Shown piece after piece: positions 1 through 6,052 of a DNA stretch of 7,419 nucleotides (position 1 is its first letter; each line of letters opens with the position of its first letter). A program made the translations under genes and the position numbers. Under the pieces are notes generated by a model. That model worked only from the letters and a program-made list of their open reading frames with translations, ran no database searches and was not told the origin of the DNA. Location: positions 1 through 7,419 of the forward strand of contig JAITLH010000201.1 of assembly GCA_031277995.1 (NCBI GenBank), given 5' to 3'. The DNA comes from Deltaproteobacteria bacterium. GTDB taxonomy: Bacteria; Desulfobacterota; Desulfarculia; Adiutricales; Adiutricaceae.

Positions 1-6
1 ACCTAA

Positions 7-61
7 ACTCCGTTATTTACCCATTTATTTGGCCAGGCTTTAATTGAGGGTGGCGATTTCC
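7..61 (-). repeat. Direct repeat copy 1: duplicated 3' end of the substrate-binding protein gene
   Basis: This segment matches positions 84-138 at 50 of 55 bases, with an offset of exactly 77. Read on the minus strand it contains codons for EIATLN followed by TAA (stop at 40-42), exactly the last six residues of the neighbouring lipoprotein gene; the Leu codon differs silently (CTC here, CTA in the gene). To its right, positions 62-83 still resemble the gene sequence at 139-160 weakly, allowing one indel, but no longer encode the same residues. The simplest reading is a tandem duplication of the gene tail plus its 3' flank, after which the part between the well-matched blocks decayed. The window edge prevents seeing whether further copies lie to the left. 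Confidence 0.85.
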
Positions 62-83
62 ATAACCGGCGCGGACAAGCGTG

Positions 84-138
84 ACTCCGATATTTACCCA
101 TCAATATGGCCAGGCTTTAATTTAGGGTGGCGATTTCC
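84..138 (-). repeat. Direct repeat copy 2: real 3' end of the substrate-binding protein gene
   Basis: Second member of the 55-bp pair, 77 bases from copy 1. It covers the last codons and stop (117-119) of the lipoprotein gene and 33 bases beyond. Differences from copy 1 lie at 90, at three places between 102 and 106, and at one silent codon position near 123. Confidence 0.85.
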
Positions 139-1265
139 TTTTGCCAGCGCTGCCAAAGGAGATCGTTTAAAGCCCCTATGCTGTAAAGCCGATATTTTTC
201 GATTTTGAAGTCACCCAAAAGGGCTTGGGCTTCGCCGGAAAGTAGGGTCGGGGAGATTACCGGGATGATCTTTTGGGATTTAACCAAGATTTCTTGGCCT
301 TTGGCCGAGACCAAAAAATCCAGGAAAGTCTGGGCGGCTTTTAGTTTATTGGGGTCAACCTTGGCGGGAATGCCGATGGAAACGAGTCCACCGGTTAGGG
401 CCGGCTCGATTTGGGTCATTTTTATGTTGTCTGGCAACATGTCCCGGGCCATTTGATCGAGGGTCATGTCGGCCCAGGCCGGGATGATGTCCACCGAACC
501 CGCGGCCAAAAGGTCCAGGGTTCCTTGGTTTTTGGCGGGGTATTGGACATGCCCGGAGGCTTTGTAGAGGTGGGGATGGAGATCGGCCAGGGCGGCAAAG
601 CCCTGATCCCACTGGGCGCTCCATTTTTCGTCGGAGGAGGTCAGGGCTTCCTCGGGCAAAAAATCGTAAATGGCCGTTAGAACAAAAGAGCCTCCGGAGC
701 CCCCGGTGGTGGGGTCGTTATAAGCGAAGCGCCCCGGGTGATCCTTAATCCATTGGGTCAGCTCGGCGTTGGTTTTGGGGGGATTGGGCACCCGGTCGGC
801 GTTATAGGCCAACAAAACCGTGTTTCCCCTAAAAACCGTGGCCTTGTTGTTGGCGATGGGGGATTGCTCGGGAATCTGGGCCAGGGCCGGGATGTCTTTT
901 TCGCTTAAGGTTAAAAGCGACTCGTAACCCACCGCGTCCACGATTTGGGTTAGGTCGTTATCGTCCATTTCCAGGATGTCAATGTCTAGCTTGTCGGTCC
1001 CCGACTTCACGGCGGCGATGAACCTTTCTGGCAGCGACTGGCCGCCGGTTCCGGAAGGCAAGAACTGCAAAGCCACTTTTATGTCCGGATGGGCCGCCTC
1101 AAAATCTTTTATCACGGCTTCCCAGGCGATTCTCACGTTGTCGGAGCCGTATGAGTAGAGGTTAATCGTGACGGGACCGGATGACGGGGAGTTTGAACAT
1201 CCGACCATAAATAGCGTTACCGATATGGTAATCAGGCAAAGGTTAAGCCAATATTTTCTTAGCAT
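117..1265 (-). CDS. ABC transporter substrate-binding lipoprotein (extracellular solute-binding protein family)
   Basis: A 382-residue periplasmic or surface-anchored ligand-binding component of an ABC importer. Residues 1-23 form a lipoprotein signal peptide: LRK positive end, hydrophobic stretch to residue 20, then the lipobox MVGC with C23 as the acylated cysteine. The mature part looks like the two-lobed fold of the iron/spermidine/2-aminoethylphosphonate/thiamine-type binding proteins: INLYSYGSDN near 34, the D95-IDILEMDD segment, NTVLLAYNADRVP around 148-160, the Gly/Thr-rich loop DPTTGGSGGSF at 184-194, and the C-terminal FLDFLVSAKGQEIL helix around 314-327. The ligand cannot be read from the sequence. 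The ATG start has an AAAAGGAA Shine-Dalgarno at 1276-1283, about 10 bases upstream. The broken acetyltransferase lies 46 bases upstream on the same strand. No permease or ATPase gene is in the window. Its 3' end is duplicated at 7-61. Confidence 0.88.
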   Translation of the reverse strand: MLRKYWLNLCLITISVTLFMVGCSNSPSSGPVTINLYSYGSDNVRIAWEAVIKDFEAAHPDIKVALQFLPSGTGGQSLPERFIAAVKSGTDKLDIDILEMDDNDLTQIVDAVGYESLLTLSEKDIPALAQIPEQSPIANNKATVFRGNTVLLAYNADRVPNPPKTNAELTQWIKDHPGRFAYNDPTTGGSGGSFVLTAIYDFLPEEALTSSDEKWSAQWDQGFAALADLHPHLYKASGHVQYPAKNQGTLDLLAAGSVDIIPAWADMTLDQMARDMLPDNIKMTQIEPALTGGLVSIGIPAKVDPNKLKAAQTFLDFLVSAKGQEILVKSQKIIPVISPTLLSGEAQALLGDFKIEKYRLYSIGALNDLLWQRWQKEIATLN

Positions 1266-1311
1266 AATATTATTATTCCTTTTATTTATGGATGAAACGG
1301 AAAAAAACAGG

Positions 1312-1940
1312 TTAGATTAAAAAGATTTCCTGGCCGTAACGTTCAAAAAAGGCGATAACGTCGTTAAACTCGTTGAGCCTTTCTTTGATAAGATCATGGT
1401 TCCAATGCCACCATTGGCTTTTTTCGATGCGGCTGATTATTTCCGGCGGGAAACGGAATTTTAGGCGTTTGGCGCGATTGCCAACCGCGATCTCAAAAGG
1501 GTTTGACGTCCTTGGTAACGATCGCCATTTAGCCAATCGCGGCGCCGTTTCCGACGGTCGCGCCGCCCATGATCACGGCGTTGTAACCAATCCAGACGTC
1601 ATGGCCGATGACCGCGCGGTTATCGGCGCGCCGTTTAAAAAAATTCGGCCTCGTCCTCCCCAAAACCGTAAACGGCGAGGCGGTAAGTCATGCGGCTTTG
1701 GGTAACCCGGGTATGGGTTGGATGTTGGCCGGGGTTTATTCGAGCGTTTGAGGCGACGGAGACGAATTTACCAATCTCGCCATGGATAATGTCGTTGTCC
1801 CCGGCGCAATATGAGTAATCGCCTATGGTGGTTTGGGTTATGTCAAAATCTTTTCCCATGGCCCTGTAAGCCCCCAAAGTGGAATCCACCACCCTGGCGC
1901 TGGGATGGACCTCGGCGACCAAGGTAAGCCGTTTTTTCAT
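1312..1940 (-). pseudogene. Left-handed beta-helix (hexapeptide repeat) acetyltransferase of the phosphonate-cluster type, broken
   Basis: Three frames join into one transferase of about 208 residues, a normal length for the hexapeptide-repeat family found in phosphonate gene clusters (TIGR03308-like). The first frame, from ATG at 1940, gives HPSARVVDSTLGAY, TIGDYSYCAGDNDIIHGEIGKFVSVAS and ARINPGQHPTHTR, then stops at 1637-1635 within a run of seven T on the coding strand. The second frame gives KRRADNRAVIGHDVWIG and NAVIMGGATVGNGAAIG, hits TAA at 1531-1529, and continues as AIVTKDVKPF. A four-T run at 1498-1495 shifts to the third frame, FEIAVGNRAKRLKFRFPPEII, with WWHWNHD and a stop at 1314-1312. 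So there are two frameshifts and one stop, each close to a homopolymer or in otherwise well-conserved sequence. The start has a GGAGAA ribosome-binding site at 1947-1952. Family identity rests on remembered family motifs; a phosphonate role is inferred. Confidence 0.85.
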
Positions 1941-1946
1941 CTTAAA

Positions 1947-1974
1947 TTCTCCGGGGAAGTTTATCTCGGGAGAA
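1947..1974 (-). promoter_or_regulatory. Small inverted repeat covering the ribosome-binding site of the broken acetyltransferase
   Basis: On the minus strand TTCTCC (1974-1969) can pair with GGAGAA (1952-1947), which is the Shine-Dalgarno of the acetyltransferase remnant, leaving a 16-base loop. The pairing is visible, but six base pairs can arise by chance and a regulatory role is only a possibility. Confidence 0.25.
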
Positions 1975-2027
1975 AGTTTAATTCCTGGAGGTAATAATCT
2001 GGTTTTGGGTTTGTAAAATCCTTGAAA

Positions 2028-2058
2028 AAATAAGCCCCGTTAAAAAAACGCCTTATTT
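2028..2058 (-). terminator. Intrinsic-terminator-like hairpin with no obvious upstream gene
   Basis: On the minus strand AAATAAG (2058-2052) pairs with CTTATTT (2034-2028), and inside it CGTT pairs with AACG around a T-rich loop. The second arm runs on into further T residues (CTTATTTTTTC), which is the layout of a weak Rho-independent terminator. It lies about 90 bases upstream of the acetyltransferase remnant and some 600 bases downstream of the exonuclease stop, so it would end a leader or an unseen small RNA. The stem is AT-rich and has an internal loop. Confidence 0.35.
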
Positions 2059-2245
2059 CCATGTATTTATAACCCCCGCCCCCAAGCCAAGCCCCCCAAC
2101 GTAAGCTCAGCCCAAATGGGCCCCGGGGGCCAATTCGGCGACGCTTGGTTAACCTAGTTGGCCAAGTCTGGGCCTTAAAACAACCTCAAGGTAGCCTAAA
2201 AAGTTATATCCAGTAATTAATCATTTGTTTTAAATATTTTTTATT

Positions 2246-2262
2246 TTTTTAATACTTAAAAA
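2246..2262. repeat. Perfect short inverted repeat in the AT-rich core
   Basis: TTTTTAA, a three-base TAC spacer, then TTAAAAA: a perfect 7-bp inverted repeat made only of A and T. In sequence this AT-rich it may be chance. Confidence 0.3.
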
Positions 2263-2315
2263 TACTACTTAAGTCTAATTATTAAATGGATAGAATAATT
2301 TTTTAAACAATTTTA

Positions 2316-2324
2316 TGTGGATAA
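2316..2324 (-). other. Perfect DnaA-box 9-mer in AT-rich DNA
   Basis: TGTGGATAA on the plus strand is the exact complement of the classical DnaA box TTATCCACA. It sits at the edge of the roughly 120-bp AT-rich block 2215-2335. An adjacent TTATCAAAC (2325-2333) matches only six of nine positions and no second good box was seen, so the site alone does not establish an origin; it could also be a DnaA regulatory site or chance. Confidence 0.4.
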
Positions 2325-2602
2325 TTATCAAACGATGGGTTTATTTGGGGTGAGATTTTGGCCTTTTAAGGACCGGTGGGGTAGGAGTTTGGCGTCCCGT
2401 TTTTTATTGGCATTGCCGCGTCGAGGGGGGGGAAGTAACGAAAAAAAGCCCTAGGGAAGGGGTTTTGGGCCGGGGCGGGGAGAAGCTAAACGGGGAAGGG
2501 CCAAACGGAAAACGTTTGGGAACGCGGGAAAAAAACTTGATTTTTTTATTTACGGGACTAAGGAAATTAATTTAAAAGAAAAAATATTTTTAGCTGATAA
2601 AA

Positions 2603-2664
2603 TAGGCCATAAAAAATTCCAATGGATAGTTTTTTTGAGCCCAATGGGGAACTTTTTTGGCCTA
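2603..2664 (-). terminator. Imperfect long inverted repeat spanning the exonuclease III stop codon
   Basis: The left arm 2603-2625 starts TAGGCCA and the right arm 2641-2664 ends TGGCCTA; between these perfect 7-bp ends both arms carry an A/T run, TTCC/GGAA and a CCAATGG-like inner end, around a 15-base spacer that is itself T-rich. On the minus strand the hairpin begins with the TAG stop codon (2664-2662) of the exonuclease gene and is followed by TTTTATC. It probably marks the 3' end of that transcript or protects it. The stem has bulges and the U-tract is short, so its termination strength is uncertain. Confidence 0.5.
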
Positions 2665-3432
2665 CAAATCGAGGGTGAGGCCGATGGGGCAATGGTCGGA
2701 AAAAATTATTTGGGGCTCAATCCAGGCTTCGGAGAGTTTGGGTTTTAGCTCGTCGGAGGCGAAAAAATAGTCGATGCGCCAGCCCAGGTTGCCCCGCTTG
2801 GCCGCGGTCCGGTAAGACCACCAGGAGTACTGGTCCTTGACGTCGCCGTTTAGGGTTCTAAAGGTGTCGAGGTAGCCATGCTTTATCATTTTCGTCAAAA
2901 AGGCCCTTTCCTGGGGCAAGAAACCCGAGGTGTCCCGGTAGAGTTCGGGTTGGGCCAGATCGATTTCCCGGTGGGCCGTGTTGAAATCGCCACAAACCAC
3001 GACCGGCTTGGTTTTTCTAAGGCTTTGGGCGTACTCAAAGAAGGCCTCGTAATAGCCCATTTTGAAATTCAGGCGCTCGTCGTCTTTTTGGCCGTTGGGA
3101 AAATAGATGTTTAAAAAATGGAAATCGGTAAGCTCGACGTGGAGAAGGCGGCCTTCCTGGGCCCATTGTTCATGGGGGAGTTCGGTGGTGACCTTTATGG
3201 GTTCGGTTTTTAGATACACGGCCACCCCGGAGTAGCCTTTTCTTGTCTTGGCCGAGGAAAAGTAGGAACGGTAGCTTCCGGGATTAATGAGGTTATCATT
3301 GAGCTGTTCGACCCTGGCCTTGGTCTCTTGGAGGGCGATGACGTCGGCTTGGGAGTCCCAAAACCATTCAAAGAAGCCCGGCTTGGCCGAGGCGGCCCTA
3401 AGGCCGTTCACGTTAAAAGATATAAGTTTCAT
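2662..3432 (-). CDS. xth: Exodeoxyribonuclease III / AP endonuclease (ExoA type)
   Basis: A complete 256-residue enzyme of the endonuclease/exonuclease/phosphatase fold that cuts DNA at abasic sites and has 3'-5' exonuclease and 3'-phosphatase activity in base-excision repair in the cytoplasm. All expected motifs are present: FNVNGLRA (N7), LQETKA with metal-binding E36, NIYFPNG with Y110, GDFNTAH with D149 and N151, SWWSYRTAAKRGNLGWRIDYF (about 203-223, D221), and the terminal SDH at 245-247 with catalytic H247. The overall style (SWWSYR...GWRIDYF) is that of the ExoA/APE1 branch rather than that of the E. coli XthA branch. The ATG at 3432 has AAAGG at 3441-3445, 8 bases upstream. RecD2 lies upstream on the same strand but 439 bases away, so it probably has its own promoter. 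The 3' end carries a hairpin across the stop. Confidence 0.97.
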   Translation of the reverse strand: MKLISFNVNGLRAASAKPGFFEWFWDSQADVIALQETKARVEQLNDNLINPGSYRSYFSSAKTRKGYSGVAVYLKTEPIKVTTELPHEQWAQEGRLLHVELTDFHFLNIYFPNGQKDDERLNFKMGYYEAFFEYAQSLRKTKPVVVCGDFNTAHREIDLAQPELYRDTSGFLPQERAFLTKMIKHGYLDTFRTLNGDVKDQYSWWSYRTAAKRGNLGWRIDYFFASDELKPKLSEAWIEPQIIFSDHCPIGLTLDL

Positions 3433-3531
3433 TTCTTAGGCCTTTATTTAACGTTATTTAGAGGCTTATTTTAGAGTCTTATTTTAATTTTTAGGAAAAA
3501 CTTTGACCCCTTTGGCCCCTGATTCCATGCT

Positions 3532-3642
3532 GGCTTGGTCTGGGGCTTGGTGGTCGGTACTTGGGGCCCGGGACTTGGTGGTCGGGGCTTGGGGCCCGGG
3601 ACTTGGTGGCCCGGGACTTGGTGGTCGGGACTTGGGGCCCGG
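3532..3642. repeat. GC-rich minisatellite, 14-bp unit with 28-bp higher order
   Basis: Seven consecutive units are visible from 3544 to 3642, plus a partial one at 3532-3543. Two unit types alternate: type A, GACTTGGTGGTCGG, at 3544-3557, 3572-3585 and 3615-3628; type B, GACTTGGGGCCCGG, at 3558-3571, 3586-3599 and 3629-3642. A 15-base hybrid unit (GACTTGGTGGCCCGG) at 3600-3614 starts as type A and ends as type B, as expected from slippage or unequal exchange between the two types. Units differ at only one or two bases, so expansion looks recent. The period is not a multiple of three, so it is not a protein repeat. The plus strand has GGGG runs that could form four-stranded structures. Confidence 0.92.
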
Positions 3643-3856
3643 AGGGGGCTTTTTTCGATTGGGCCACAAACGGCCGTATTGGGCCCCAGAGGGGCCGGGA
3701 CTCCTGACCTGGGGCAATTGTCCGTTTTTTGGCGCGGAGGGGCTCCTGGGCGCGTTTGGGGGCGTTTAAAGGGCCATTGGCGGTGGGGGGAGAGGTCTGG
3801 TTTTTGGCCCGGATTCGAAAGATGGGGGCCAAGGGGTTTTTCCTGAGCCAAAGCGC

Positions 3857-3871
3857 CCTAAAAAATTTAGG
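3857..3871 (-). terminator. Small perfect hairpin directly after the recD2 stop
   Basis: Minus-strand CCTAAA, a TTT loop and TTTAGG form a perfect 6-bp stem beginning at the first base after the recD2 stop codon. It is AT-rich and followed by GGGCGC instead of a U-tract, so it would be a poor Rho-independent terminator; it may only be a 3'-end structure. Confidence 0.3.
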
Positions 3872-6052
3872 TCAATCGGCCGAGTTGACGGCCGCAACAA
3901 GGAGCCGATCCAGGTGGCTGTAACGGTAATCTTCTTGGCTATTTAGGACGGCCCGTTTGAGGGCGGCCGGGGAGCCCACCAAAAAAACCATCCGGCGCCC
4001 GCGGGTCACGGCCGTGTAGATGAGCTTTCGGCGTAACATGATGTGGTGGGAGGGGTGAACGGGAATGACCACGGCCGGAAACTCGGAACCCTGGGCCTTA
4101 TGGATGGTGGAAGCCCAGGCCACGGCCAGTTCGTCAAGGTCGGAAAAATCGTAGTGGGCCACGCGGTCGTCAAAGTGGACCCGCACGTCATGGTTTTCCA
4201 GGTCAATGGCCTGAACCAAGCCCAGATCCCCGTTGTAGACCTCTTTTTGGTAGTTGTTTCTGACCTGCATGACCCGGTCGTGGACGCGAAAGGTCTGGCC
4301 GTAGCGGCTAACCGATGGCCACATGCTTGGGTTTAGGACCCGGCCCAGGTGGTTATTTAGGTTAACCGTGCCCAGTTCGCCTTTCTTGGTCGGGGAAAGA
4401 ACCATGATGTCGAATTTGGGGTCCAATTTTAGTTTTTTGGGAATCCGCTCGGAAACGAGCTTAAGTATCTTGTCGATGATTCTGTTGGAATCTTCCTCGG
4501 CCACGAAAAAGAAATCCGATTCGGCCAATTGTTCCAGGTCGGCCGGGGTCTGGCCTTGGTTTATTAGGTGGGCGGCTTTGGTGATGGAACTTCTTTCGGC
4601 CTGGCGATAAATTTGGGTTAACTTTTTTGAGGGGACGCTTCGGGTGAAAAGCATATCGTGCAAAACCCGGCCCGGGCCCACCGAAGGGAGCTGGTCTTGA
4701 TCGCCAATTAAAATCAAGGCCGCGGTGGAGGGAATGGCCCCCAGAAGTTGGTTCATGAGGGTTATGTCGATCATGGAGGCTTCGTCGACTAAGAGCATGT
4801 CCAGCTCCAGGCGATTATCGGGGCCATGGACAAACCCGCCATCGCCGGGGGCGTATTGCAAAAGCCGATGGATGGTCGTGGCCTCAAAGCCCGTGGCCTG
4901 GGCCAGCCGCTTGGCCGCCCGGCCGGTGGGGGCCACCAAGGCCAATTTGGGCGTAACCGCTCTCCAAATCCCGCAAATGGCCTTGGTCATGGTCGTTTTG
5001 CCGGTCCCGGGGCCCCCGGTGATGATGGCGCATTTTTCGGTGATGGCCATTATGGCGGCTTCTCGCTGATCCTCGTTTAATTCCAGGCCCAAGGTCGACT
5101 CGACCCAGGCTAGGGCCTTATCGGGACGCGGCACGCTAACGGAAAAAGGCGCCCTTAAAATCGAGGCCAAACTCTTGGCCACCCAGGTTTCCGCCCGATG
5201 GAGCTGGGGCAAATACACGTCCAGATAGCCCGGTTCGTCTTGCCTTTCGGCGATGATCCTTCCGGCCAAGGCCAGCCTGGCCAAGGCTTGCTCCCACTCC
5301 GAGGTCGAGACTTCGGGGATGAGGGTTTTGGTGGCTTCGATTAGTTTATTGGACGGAAGGTAATCGTGACCCATCCTAATCGATTCGTCAAGGGAGTAAA
5401 CCAAGGCGGCTTCAAGCCTGGTGGGGCAATCCGCGGCGAAATTTAAGTACCTGGCCACCTTGTCGGCCGTGTGGAAGCCCACGCCCGTAATCTCGTAGGA
5501 CAATCGGTAAGGATCTTCTCGGATAACGCCCTCGGCCGCCGAACCGTACCTGTTTAGGATCTTACTGGCCAAAGACGGGCCCAAGTTAAAGGTCGATAAA
5601 AAGGTCAGGAGCTGCTTTAGGCCCGAGGTTGACTTCCAGGCCTCGATGACCCGCTCCCGCCTGACCGGTCCCAAGCCCTTAACTTCGACGATCCTTTCGG
5701 GGGAGCATTCCAAAACGTCCAAGACGTCCTGGCCAAAGGCCTCAACCAGGCGCCTGGCCAAGACCGGCCCCACGCCCTTAATCAAACCCGACCCCAGATA
5801 CTTGGTAAGCCCGTTTTCGCTCTCCGGGGGCCTGGAGGCGCAGGTGACGACCTCAAACTGTAAGCCAAAGCGGGGATGGCGTTTGAACTCTCCCGTGAGG
5901 TCAACGAGCTCGCCCACGAAAGGGGAATTAAGCTGACCCACGGCGGTCACGGCTTCCATCTTCCCGTCAACTTTCAACATCACAATAGAAAAGCCAGTTT
6001 CATCGTTTAAATATGTGACTTTTTCAATTTGCCCGGCCAAAGACTCTGTCAT
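3872..6052 (-). CDS. recD2: RecD2 family ATP-dependent 5'-3' DNA helicase
   Basis: A 726-residue superfamily 1B helicase, the usual size for stand-alone RecD2 (not the RecBCD subunit), acting in DNA repair and replication-fork maintenance. The N-terminal part (1-75) is the RecD2-specific domain. Helix-hairpin-helix motifs follow at about 87-106 (GSGLIKGVGPVLARRL), 124-136 (VKGLGPVRRERVI) and 186-203 (YEITGVGFHTADKVAR). The motor has Walker A GGPGTGKT at 346-353, motif Ia APTGRAAKRL at 374-383, Walker B LLVDEAS at 420-426, motif III GDQDQLPSVGPG at 450-461, motif IV QIYRQ at 480-484, motif V WASTIHKAQGSEF at 647-658 and motif VI YTAVTRGRR at 679-687. No key residue is missing. The ATG at 6052 is preceded by a modest AGG at 6061-6063. 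The gap of 476 bases to trmB suggests separate transcription. Confidence 0.97.
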   Translation of the reverse strand: MTESLAGQIEKVTYLNDETGFSIVMLKVDGKMEAVTAVGQLNSPFVGELVDLTGEFKRHPRFGLQFEVVTCASRPPESENGLTKYLGSGLIKGVGPVLARRLVEAFGQDVLDVLECSPERIVEVKGLGPVRRERVIEAWKSTSGLKQLLTFLSTFNLGPSLASKILNRYGSAAEGVIREDPYRLSYEITGVGFHTADKVARYLNFAADCPTRLEAALVYSLDESIRMGHDYLPSNKLIEATKTLIPEVSTSEWEQALARLALAGRIIAERQDEPGYLDVYLPQLHRAETWVAKSLASILRAPFSVSVPRPDKALAWVESTLGLELNEDQREAAIMAITEKCAIITGGPGTGKTTMTKAICGIWRAVTPKLALVAPTGRAAKRLAQATGFEATTIHRLLQYAPGDGGFVHGPDNRLELDMLLVDEASMIDITLMNQLLGAIPSTAALILIGDQDQLPSVGPGRVLHDMLFTRSVPSKKLTQIYRQAERSSITKAAHLINQGQTPADLEQLAESDFFFVAEEDSNRIIDKILKLVSERIPKKLKLDPKFDIMVLSPTKKGELGTVNLNNHLGRVLNPSMWPSVSRYGQTFRVHDRVMQVRNNYQKEVYNGDLGLVQAIDLENHDVRVHFDDRVAHYDFSDLDELAVAWASTIHKAQGSEFPAVVIPVHPSHHIMLRRKLIYTAVTRGRRMVFLVGSPAALKRAVLNSQEDYRYSHLDRLLVAAVNSAD

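Larger units (their letters stand above)
1941..2661. other. 721-bp gene-free stretch with AT-rich core
   Basis: No reading frame here resembles a protein on either strand. The stretch is a mosaic: a terminator-like hairpin at 2028-2058, a GC-rich part around 2075-2175 with a small GGCCCC/GGGGCC palindrome near 2118-2131, a very AT-rich part from about 2215 to 2335, then a purine-rich part with long G and A runs to about 2530, and another AT-rich part up to the 3' end of the exonuclease gene. No tRNA cloverleaf or rRNA segment was found by eye. It may hold an untranslated RNA, decayed genes or an origin-like element, but none can be shown. Confidence 0.7.
3433..3871. other. 439-bp gene-free gap holding a GC-rich tandem array
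   Basis: The gap between recD2 and the exonuclease gene contains no credible gene. It has an AT-rich part next to the exonuclease start (3433-3500), the 14-bp tandem array at 3532-3642, and a G-rich plus strand up to 3850 with runs of four to six G. Pro/Gly-rich open frames occur on both strands here only because the DNA is stop-poor and repetitive. Confidence 0.75.

Noticed and set aside
411..680. Plus-strand open frames opposite the lipoprotein, exonuclease, recD2 and trmB genes
   Set aside because: They are antisense shadows of well-supported minus-strand genes and show no family motifs.
2440..2475. CCCTAGGG palindrome followed on the minus strand by a T7 run
   Set aside because: The palindrome has no room for a loop, and the alternative GCCC/GGGC stem is only four base pairs with a long loop, so a terminator call would be guesswork.
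1941..2661. Search by eye for tRNA, rRNA or riboswitch in the gaps
   Set aside because: No T-loop GGTTCRA context with a matching acceptor stem, no rRNA segment and no recognised riboswitch core was found in any of the three gaps.
3637..3655. Plus-strand hairpin GCCC/GGGC followed by six T, like an intrinsic terminator
   Set aside because: No plus-strand gene precedes it. The stem is made of the last tandem-array unit and a G-run and is probably incidental.
3471..3851. Several overlapping Pro- or Gly-rich open frames on both strands
   Set aside because: They run through the 14-bp tandem array and neighbouring GC-rich DNA, where stops are rare. The unit length is not a multiple of three, frames on both strands look equally repetitive, and none resembles a known protein.
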